From JAAXHB01 sp965221635 (GTDB taxonomy: Bacteria > Actinomycetota > Acidimicrobiia > Acidimicrobiales > Aldehydirespiratoraceae): 64,000 bases of DNA. A program made the translations under genes and the position numbers. The DNA lies in contig OZ244902.1 of the NCBI GenBank assembly GCA_965221635.1, forward strand, positions 744,001 through 808,000, written 5' to 3'. Position 1 is the first letter of the stretch. Each line of letters opens with the position of its first letter. This document shows, piece after piece, positions 45,601 to 56,200 of the stretch. The notes under the pieces are model-generated. The model saw only the letters and a list, made by a program, of their open reading frames with translations. It was not told the origin of the DNA and did not search any database.

Positions 45601-47294
45601 ACCGCCTGACACATTTCCTGGCTGTCCGTTGCCGTCGGAGTCCCATCTGATGGCGTTGAACTGTGCGAGGCTTGAGATTTCAATTAGGGCGTTGTCGTCC
45701 GTGTCGTAGTCGATGGCGGCCGGGTCGCGCACAGTGAACGTGGAACTGGCTGTCTGGCCTTGGGGGTCGGTGGCCACCACGGTGATGGCGGTGTCTCCCG
45801 GGTTGGCTCGGATCAGGGTGAGCCTTGCTGTGGCGGGTGAGATCACCGCGGCGACCTCTGTGGGGTCGGCGGACACTGCGGTGTAAACCAGGTTGGTGTT
45901 GTGGCCGTCTGTGAATACCTCTGCGCCTGGCAGGTCGAGGTCGATCACGAGCTCCTGGTTGGTGGCGAGGCGCACATCGGGCAAGGGATGCGCCACGCGT
46001 GGGGCCTGGTTGCGGCGTTGGTCACCGAACTCCTGCCAGGTGGGGTTGCGGTCACGGTTGAGGTCGCTGATCAGCACCGGGTACTGCGTGGGAGAGCCGA
46101 AGTCCCAGTCGGGCAGGTTCCAGTCGGCGTAGATGCCGGTATAGCCGATCTCGGACACGCTGCTGTTGGTGTCGTCTTGCAACTCGCTGGTGGTCTTCGC
46201 TGTGGGGGTTACGCCCGTGGCGGTGGTGTTGCCGCTGCCAGTGGGCTGGGTGGTGGAGTTGGTGTCCCAATACGTGTCTGCCAGCACCACCGCGTTTGCG
46301 GTGCCGGCGCCGCCGATCACGCCACCGGTGCGTGTGTTGGCGGTGTTGGTGCCGGTGACCACTCCGGTTGCGTAACTCTGTGACACCCGTCCGGCGTCGT
46401 GGCGGCCGATGAGACCACCAGTCCACGACGGGGCGCTGGTGTTGGCCTGGGTGACCGCACCGGTTGCGTAGGTTCGTTGCACACCGTTGGTGTTGGTGGA
46501 CTGCACCCAGCCAATCAGCCCGCCCCACATCCAATCATCGGCACCCGACGCGCCCGCAGCCGCGGTGACCGAACCGGCGGCGTAGCTGAGGTACACGTCA
46601 CCGTCGCTCACCCTGCCAACCAGTCCACCCGCGATTCGACCGGCTGTCACGGTGACATTCGCATAGGAATCGCGAAGTCTGGGGATCACGCCGCCGCTTC
46701 TCACCAACTCGCCGATCAGGCCTCCCGCGGTGGATCTGGCCGCTGGGGCGGTGACAGTTCCGGTGGCCCACAAGTGTGATGCAGTGCCGTTCACCACGCC
46801 TGCCACTGCACCCACCTCGGCAAGGTTGCGCGGCACCTGCACCGAAACATCCACCAGGCCAAGGTTGCGCACCGAACCAGCACCGCCGATCGTGTCGAAC
46901 AGACCCCAACCACCCGAATCGCCGCTGGTGACCCTTGTGGGAGTGACGCGCAGCCCGGTGATGGTGTGAGCGTTGCCGTCAAAGGCGGCGGTGTAGGTGG
47001 GGCCTATCGGCGCCCAGCCGGCGCCGGAGTTCCACCAGGCGCCGTTGTGATCAGCCGAGTCGACGTCGCCGTCGCTGTCGGAATCAAACGTGAGGTCTGC
47101 CACCAGTTCGTAACCCACACACCCAGCCGCCGGGCAACCCCACCCCGAAGCCGCGGACGGGAACGCCGCCACATAATCGGCCTGGTTGGCCGCGTCATCG
47201 GCGGTGGCGTCACCATTGAGATCCCAGCGGATGGCGTTGAGCTGCGCCAGGTTGCGCACCTCGATCAGGCCGTCCCCGTCGGCGTCGTAATCAA
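36631..47294 (-). repeat. seven large C-terminal modules of the giant protein
   Basis: Modules start (N to C) near 47293, 45708, 44118, 42592, 41065, 39488 and 37893, so the period is about 1.5-1.6 kb. Each has the same order: calcium-type motif, acidic DxDxDxD loop, GLUG-like Gly-rich segments, closing EFGDQR. All but the last are followed by one cadherin-like unit. The last module (36631-37890) is coded by unusually A/C-rich sequence and is Thr/Asn/His-rich. Part of the second module (44.5-45.5 kb) is low in GC. Confidence 0.85.
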
Positions 47295-50200
47295 ACGACG
47301 CGCTCACCGTCACGGTGAACTCATCCGCGTTGATGCCACCCGCGCCATCTGGGGTGTGAACCAGCACCGTGGCCGTTCCCGCGGTCACGCCGGTGACGGT
47401 CAGGCTGCGTGCTGCGTTGTCGAGCACGATCGTTGCCACGGAGGTGTCGCTGTTGGCGGCTGAGTAGGTCAACACGTCCCCATCAGGATCAACGAACACG
47501 TGCTCACCGTCGGTGGGTTCCAACCTGATCGTCGTGGTGCCACCCACCGGCACCAACAAGTCCGGAATCGGATTTCGTAGGCGTGGCCTGTTGTTGTTGA
47601 CCGTCACCGTGAACGTGTCCACAACCGATCCGCCGTGACCGTCAAACGCCGTGACCGTGACAGTGCTTGTGCCCCCCGCGAGCCCCACCACGGTGAACGT
47701 CTTGGCATCGCTGTCCAACTTCGCGGGCGCGGCGCCGTGGTTCGAGCTGGTCACCTCATAGGAGAAAACGTCCCCATCAGGATCGCTGAACACGGCGCCC
47801 TCCACGGCCGTTTCGAGTTGCACCACATGAACAGCACCACCGCGCAACTCCACATCGGCGATCGGGTTCACCAGCGTCGGCGCCCCGTTTGGCACGTCCA
47901 CCACGCGCACACCGAACGTGTTGGTTGCGGTGCCGCCAATGCCGTCATCAGCCATAACGGTGACGTTCAGCACCCCAGGCGCCCGGGCGGTGACCGTGAG
48001 CGTTCTGAGCTTGGAGTCAAGCGACACCGAAGCCGCTGCGTGTGACGACGTGGCACGCGGGCCGGTGGTGTTGGCCACAGATGCCGAATTGGACACCGGC
48101 GCCGGGTTCTGCAACTCGTAAGTGAGCGGATCGCCGTCACCATCGATGAACACCGACGCCGCCGCCACATCGGGCTCAAGTTGCACCGTGTAGGTGCCGT
48201 TGCGCCTCGCCGCGATGTTGGCCATCGGATTCGCGACCGTCGGTGACGTGTTGGCGTCGCGGCCCACCGTGACGGTGATCGCGTCCGCCACTGTGCCGCC
48301 ATGGCCGTCATTGGCGGTGACCACCACCGTGGCCACCCCCTGTGACCGACCTGTGATCGTGACCGTGGCGGTTTGTTCGTTGAGGGTGACCGCGGCTTTG
48401 TTCTCGTCGGAGTTGGTGACGCTGAAGGTGAGAGGATCGTTGTTGGGATCGGAAAACACGGGCCGCTCCGGGTTGGTGAGCTCCACCGTGTACACCCCCA
48501 ACGGACGCGCATCGATGTGACCAATCGCGTTGCTCACCCCCGGATTGCGGTTGGCGTCACCGGAGACGGTCACGGTGAACACATCGGACACCGACCCACC
48601 CAGGCCGTCGGAAGCGGTCATCGTCACCGTGGTCGCGCCCGCCACCAGCGCGGTGATCGTGACCGTCTGGGCGGCCAGGTCGTAGGTGGCGACCGCCGCC
48701 GCGTCGTTGGTGTTGGTGATCACGTAGGACAAGTCGTCGCCGTCGAAATCGGTGAACACCGGCTTGTCGTCTGCCTCAAGGTTGATCACGTACTTGCCGT
48801 CGGGCACCGCGGCGATGTCATCCACCGGGTTCGCCACCGTGGGCGCGCTGTTGGCCGACCCCGACAGCGTCACGGTGAACGTGTCCACCACGCTGCCGCC
48901 ATGACCATCGCTCGCGGTCACCGACACCGTGGTGTCACCCACTGCCACACCGGTAACCGTGAGCACCGCCGTCGCGGCGTCGAGGCTCACGGTGGCCTTG
49001 GTGTCATCCGTGTTGCTCACCGCATAGCTGAGATCGTCATTGTCGGCGTCGGCGAACACGGCAGCCCCGGGCGCCTCCAGCGGAACCAGGTACACACCGG
49101 CTGGACGGGCCGTGAAGTCCGCTATCGGGCGCGCCACCGTGGGCGGTCGATTCGTGTCGCTGCCCACCGTCACCACGAACAAGTTCGACACGGCCCCGCC
49201 ATGGGGATCGCTTGCGGTGACCGTCACCGTTGTGGCGCCGGTTGCCGCCGAGGTGATCGTCAACGTGTTGGCTGTGGAGTCCAGGGTGACCGTTGCCTTG
49301 GTGGCATCGGAATTGCCCACCGCATAGCTCAGGTCGTCACCGTCGGAATCAAAGAACACTTCCGCGCCGGAGGCCTCCAGGTGTACCACGTACACACCGG
49401 CGAGGCGGGCCGACAGATTCGCAATTGGATTGACCACCACCGGCGCGTCGTTGGATGTGCTGGTGACCGTCACCACAAACGCATCCGAGACGCTGCCGCC
49501 ATGAGGATCGCTTGCGGTGACCGTGACCGTGGTGTTGCCGGCGGCCACACCGGTCACCACCACCACGGCGCCATCAAGGACGACTGTTGCCTTCGACGCG
49601 TCGCTGTTGGTGATCGAGTAGGTCAACGTGTCCCCGTCGGCATCCGCGAACACCGCCGCACCCGACGCCTCCAACGGCACCCTGTACACACCCAGGCGCC
49701 GCGCGGTGAGATCCGCGATCTGGTTGGCCACCGTTGGCGCGCTGTTCGCATCCGAGGTGACCGTCACCACAAAGGCATCGGACACGCTGCCGCCATGACC
49801 ATCGTTTGCGGTGACGGTGACCGTGGTGGCGCCAACCGCCACGCCGGTAACGGTGATGGTCGCGGTGGTGGCGTTGAGCACCGCGGTTGCCTTGGTGTCA
49901 TCGGTGTTGGACACCGAGTAAGTGAACGTGTCCTTGTCGACATCGGCGAAAACGGCCCCGCCCGAGGCCTCCAACGCAACCGAGTACACACCCGCCACCC
50001 GGGCCGACAGATCGGCGATCTGATTGGCCACTGTTGGGGCGCTGTTCGGGTCGGCGCTCACGGTCACCACGAACGAATCCGACACCACCCCGCCATGGCC
50101 ATCGGTTGCGGTGACAGCCACTGTTGTGGTTCCCACGGCCACACCGGTGACCGTGATCGTGGCAGTGGTGGCGTTGAGCACTGCGGTGGCCTTCGAGGTG

Positions 50201-53200
50201 TCGCTGTTGGACATCACATAGGTCAACGAATCACCGTCGGCGTCAAAGAACACTGCCGAGCCCGACGCCTCCAGCGGCACTCTGTACACACCCAAACGCC
50301 GAGCCGACAGGTCTCGGATTGCGTTCGCCAGCGTCGGTGGTGTGTTCGCATCGGCGCCGACGGTCACCACAAAGTCATCGGACACGCTGCCGCCGTGACC
50401 ATCCGATGCGGTCACGGTCACAGTTGACGTGCCGGTCGCCACGCCGCTCACCGTGATCGTGGCAGTTGCGGCATCAAGCACCGCGGTCGCCTTGGACGCG
50501 TCGCTGCTCGACACCGAATAGCTCAACGTGTCGCCATCGGAATCAGCGAACACCGCCGCGCCCGAAGCCTCCAACGCAACCGGATACGACCCGGCCCTGC
50601 GCGCCGTGAGGTCGGCGATGGGGTTCGCCACAGTCGGCGCGGCGTTCGCAGCAGCCCTCACCGTGACCACGAACGAATCCGACACGATGCCGCCGTGACC
50701 ATCGCTCGCGGTCACGGTGACCGTGGTGGCGCCCGCCGCCACACCGGTCACGGTGATCGTGGCGGTTGCAGCGTTGAGTACCGCGGTGGCCTTCGAGGCG
50801 TCACTGTTGGCAACGGTGTAGGTGAGCGTGTCGCCATCGGCATCGGCGAACACCGCCGCGCCCGAAGCCTGCAACGGCACCTGATACACACTCGACACCC
50901 GAGCCGCCAGATCGGCGATCGGGTTCGCCACCGTGGGTGCGGAATTGGTGGCCTCTGCCACGGTCACCACGAACGAATCCGACACCACCCCACCGTGACC
51001 GTCCGACGCGTTGACCGTGACCGTGGTGGCGCCCGCGGCCACACCAGTGACCGTGAGCGACGCCGCGTCGGAGTCAACCACAACGGTGGCCTTGGCGGTG
51101 TCGCTGTTGGACACCGAATAGATCAACGAATCGCCGTCGGGGTCGTTGAACACCACCGCGCCCGACGCCTCCAGCGGCACCGAATACACGCTCGACACCC
51201 GTGCCGCCAGGTCCGAGATCGGGTTCGCCACAGTCGGCGCAGCATTCGAGGTGGACCGAACGGTCACGTCGAACGTGTCCGACGCGGAGGAGCCGTGACC
51301 GTCTGTTGCGGACACTGTGACCGTGGTGGTGCCCACAGCCACACCGGTCACCGTGATCGACGCTGTTGTGGTGTTGAGCACCGCCGTGGCCTTGGTGTTG
51401 TCGCTGTTGGTGAGCGAGTAGGTGAGCGTGTCACCGTCGGGATCGCTGAACACCGCCGCGCCGGCAGCTTCGAGCGGCACCGTGTACACGCTCGACGGGC
51501 GAACCGCCAGATCCGAGATCGGGTTGGCCACCGTGACCGCTCTGTTGGATTCGGGGCTGACGGTGACCACGAACGAGGTGGACGCGCTGCCGCCGTGACC
51601 ATCGGCAGCGCCCACGGTGACCGTGGTGGTGCCCACAGCCACACCGGTGACCGTGATCGACGCTGTTGTGGTGTTCAGCACCGCCGTGGCCTTGGTGTTG
51701 TCGCTGTTGGTGAGCGAGTAGGTGAGCGTGTCACCGTCGGGATCGCTGAACACCGCCGCGCCGGGGGTTTGAAGCGCCACGATGTACACCCCGCCCTGCC
51801 GGGCTGCGAAGTTGGTGACCGGGTTGGCCACGGTGGGGGCACGGTTGGTGGTGGCTTCAACGGTGACGGTGAAGGGATCGTCCACCGTTCCGCCCACACC
51901 ATCAGACGCAGTGACGGTGATGGTGGTAGCCCCGGCGGCCACCCCGGTGATGGTGATCGTGGCGGTGGCGGCATCGAGGGTGGCGGTGGCCTTGGCGGTG
52001 TCCGCGTTGTGCAGCGTGTAGGTGAGCGTGTCACCGTCGGGGTCGCTGAACACCGCCGCGCCCTCTGCTTCGAGGGGCACGCTGTACACCCCGCCCGGGC
52101 GTGCGGTGAGCTGCCCGACAGCGGCGATCACCACCGGCGCGTTGTTGGCGGTGGCGGTGACGGTGACCGTGAACGAATCGGTGACCGACCCGCCGTGAGG
52201 ATCCGCGGCGGTCACAGTGACAGTGGTGGCGCCCGCGGCCACACCGGTGACGGTGATCGTGTTGGTGGCGGCGCTGAGGGTGGTGGTGGCCTTGGCGGGG
52301 TCGCTGTTGGTGATGGTGTAGGTGAGCGTGTCACCGTCGGCGTCCGCGAACACTGCGGCGTTGTCTGCTTCGAGGGGCACGCTGTACACGCCCTGGGGTC
52401 GGGCTGCGAGATCGGCGATCCGGTTGGCCACGGTGGGGGCGTTGTTGGCGGTGCTGGTGACGGTGACCGTGAACGAATCGGTCACGGACGCGCCGTGAGG
52501 ATCCGCGGCGGTCACAGTGACAGTGGTGGCGCCCGCGGCCACACCGGTGACGGTGATCGTGTTGGTGGCGGCGCTGAGGGTGGCGGTGGCCTTGGCGGGG
52601 TCGCTGTTGGTGATGGTGTAGGTGAGCGTGTCACCGTCGGGATCGCTGAACACCGACGCGCCGGTGGCTTCCAGCGCGACCGTGTAGACGCCCTGAAGTC
52701 GGGCATTGAAATCGCTGATGGAGTTGCCCACGGTGGGCGCACGGTTGGAGCCGGTTGTGACGGTGACCGTGAACGGATCCGATGCGGTGGCGCCGTGGGG
52801 ATCGGTGGCGGTGACGGTGACCGTTGTGGCGCCTGCGGCCACGCCGGTGACCGTGATCGTTTTGGTGGTGGTGTCCAGCGTGGCGGTGGCCTTGGTGGGG
52901 TCGCTGTTCACCAGCGTGTAGGTGAGCGTGTCGCCGTCGGGGTCGTTGAACACCGCCGCGCCGGTGGCCTCCAGCGCAACGGTGTAGGTGCCGGTGGGTC
53001 TTGTGGACAGGTTGGCGATGGCGTTGGCCACGCTCGGCGCACGGTTCTGGGCGCCGCCAACGGTGACGGTGAACGTGTCGGTGACGGTGCCGCCGTGGGG
53101 ATCGGTTGCGGTCACGGCAATGGTGGTGGTGCCGGTGGCGGCCCCCACAACGGTGATCGTGGCGGTGGCCGGGTTGAGCGTGGTGACTGCCTTGGTGGGA

Positions 53201-56200
53201 TCGGTGTTGGTGATGCTGTAGGTGAGCGTGTCACCGTCGGCGTCGGCGAACACCGCCGCGCCGGTGGCCTCAAGCGCCACGCTGTAGGCGCCTCCTGGGC
53301 GGGCGGTGAGATCGGCGATCGCGTTGGCGATGGTGGGCGCGTTGTTGGCCGTGGCGGTGACGGTGACGGTGAAGCTGCTGGAAACGCTGCCACCGTGACC
53401 ATCCGCGGCGGTGACGGTGACCGAGGTGGACCCGGCGGCCACGCCGGTGACCACCACCGTGGCGGCCGCGTTGTTGAGCGTGGCGGTGGCCTTGGTGGTA
53501 TCAGTGTTCGCGAGCGAATAGGTGAGGGTGTCGTCGTCGGCGTCGGCGAACACCGCCCTGCCCGGGGTCTCCAACGGCACCGTGTAAACGCCCTGGGGGC
53601 GCGCAGTGAGGTTCAACAACGGGTTCGCCACCGTGGGACGACTGTTCACCGTGGCTGTGACCGTCACCGCGAACGTGTCCGTGACGCTGCCACCGTGAGG
53701 ATCGGTGGCGGTGACAGTGACATTGGTCGTGCCTCCGGCCACCGCGGTGACGGTGATCATCGCGGTGGAGGCATCGAGGGTGGCGGTGGCCTTGGTGGGG
53801 TCGCTGCTTGCCACGCCGTAGGTGAGAGTGTCGCCGTCGGGATCGTTGAACACCGCCTCGCCGGTGGCCTCCAGCGCCACGCTGTGGGTGCTTTGTGGCC
53901 TCAAGGTGACATTGCCGATCGCGTTGGCCACGGTCGGGGCCCGGTTTGTGGCCCCCGTGACGGTCACGGTGAACGAATCCGACACGGTGGCGCCGTGAGG
54001 ATCAGCAGCGGTGACGGTGACAGTGGTGGCGCCCGCGGCCATCCCCACAACGGTGACCGTCGCCGACGCGGCGTCCAGGGTGGCGGTGGCAGTGCCGGGG
54101 GTGGTGTTGGCAAGGCTGTAGGACAACGAGTCGCCGTCGGGGTCGTTGAACACCGCCGCGCCGGTGGCTTCCAGCGCAACCAGGTACACGCCCGCGGGTC
54201 TTGCGGATATGTCGGAGATCTCGTTGGCCACTGTGGGCGCGCTGTTCACGCCCGAGCCCACCGTCACCACAAAGTCGTCGCTCACGCTGCCACCGTGACC
54301 GTCAGACGCCGCAACGGTGACCGTGCTGAAGCCCGCGGCCACACCGGTGACGGTGATCGTGGCCGTGGCCGCGTCCAGGGTGGCGGTGGCGTTGGCATCG
54401 GAGGTGTTGGTGACGGTGTAGGTGAGCGTGTCACCGTCGGCGTCGTTGAACACCGCCGCGCCGGGAGCTTCCAGCGCGATCGTGTAGGTGCCGTTGCGAC
54501 GGGCGGTGATGTCGGAGATCGCGTTGGCCACTGTTGGCGGGCGGTTCTCCAAACCGGCAACGGTCACGGTGAACGTGTCGGTGACGAACGCTCCGTGGCC
54601 GTCATCGGCGGTCACCGACACCGTGGTGGTGCCCTCCGCCTCGCCGGTCACGGTGATCGCCGCCGCCGCGGCGTCGAGGGTTGCGGTGGCTTTGGTGTTG
54701 TCGCTGTTGGTGATCGCGTAGGACAACGTGTCACCGTCGGCATCCGCGAACACCTCGGCGCCGGTGGTTTCGAGGTTGATCGTGGTCACCTGGCGGGCGC
54801 GCAGGTTCAGGTTGTCGATGGCGTTGGCCACCGACGGGGCCCTGTTGGCCGCGCCTTGCACTGTCACGGTGAACTCGTCGCTCACGGTGCCGCCGTGACC
54901 GTCGTCGGCGGTCACGGTGACCGTGGCTGAACCCACCGCAACGCCGGTGAGGGTCAACGCATTCGCGGCGGCGTTCACCGCCACGGTGCTCACGGTGGTG
55001 TCATCACTGGTGGCGGTGTAGGACAACGTGTCGCCATCGCTGTCGGCGAACACCTCGCTGCCGGTGGTCTCCAGTGGGATCGAGTACACCCCCGCGGGGC
55101 GGGCGGTCACGTCGGCGAGCGGGTTGGCAACCGTTGGCGCGCTGTTGGTGTCGGCGGTGACGGTGACGTTGAACGTGTCGGTGCCGGTGGCGTTCGAGGG
55201 ATCCGAGGCGGTCACGGTCACCTCAACGGTGCCGACCGCCACACCGGTGATCGTGATCGTTCGGGTGAGCCCGCTGAAGGTGATCGTGGCGAAAGCGTCG
55301 TCCTCGTCGTTGTCGCTCACCTCGTAGTTCAGCGCGTCACCATCGGCGTCGGTGAACACCCGCGCACCCGGTGTCTCCAGGCCCACCACGTACACCCCGG
55401 CTTGGCGAGCGGTGACATCGGCTATTGCGTTCACCACGGTTGGTGCGGCGTTGGTGGGCCCCGGCGGAGGCCCAGGCGGCGGGCCCGGTGTCACCGGGGC
55501 CGGTTCCGGAGGGGCGGACAACGACGAGTGATCCAACGCCCTGGTGATGAACGACGCCATCTGCGCACGGTTCACCCCGCGTGAGGGAGCAAAGGTGCCT
55601 CCTGTTGTTCCGCGGGCAACCCCCAGCTCGAACAACGCAGACACCGCTGTTTGGAACGATTCGGGCCAGCCGTCCATGTCGTCGAACGAATCATCGGCGT
55701 CCAAACCGATCAGGGAAACCACGCCGTCGGATTCGACCCGCACCGGCGCACCCGGGGTGGCAGCCAACAGCTTCGACAACAGCAACGCCATTTGGGCTCG
55801 CGACACCACCCCGTTGGGGTTGAAGCGGTTGTCGCCCACCCCGGTGAAGATCCCAACGTCCACCATCGAGTTCACCGCGGCCACCGCGGTGGAGTTGAGG
55901 CCACCGAGGTCAACGAACCCGCGATCAGCGGTGGATCCCGCCGGCACACCAATCAGGTCAGCGGCTCGGCGCATGAACAACGCCATTTGCCAGCGAGACA
56001 CCGGATCCCAAGGAGCGAACTGCGTGCCGTCACCAACACCCACCGAAATGCCGTGCCAGGCCAAGCACTCGATCGCGTCGGCGTGTACCGCGTCGGGATC
56101 AACGTCGGTGAACCTCGGGAAGGTGCGCTCGATCGCCAACGCCTCCGCGCACGCGCCCCCCACATTGGGGGCCAACGCGTCAGGAATGCCAACCACCCCG

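Noticed and set aside
50695..54930. A 1,411-codon open frame on the plus strand, with a 684-codon one at 48373-50427
   Set aside because: Both lie entirely antisense to the cadherin-like units. The 300-bp period keeps the same stop-free antisense frame in every unit, and the product is a Gly/Arg/His-rich string without a fold, a ribosome-binding site or a promoter.
47295..55455. Regular 300-bp repetition considered as a CRISPR array or satellite
   Set aside because: The repeats are coding, vary at synonymous and structural positions, and have no short repeat-spacer alternation.
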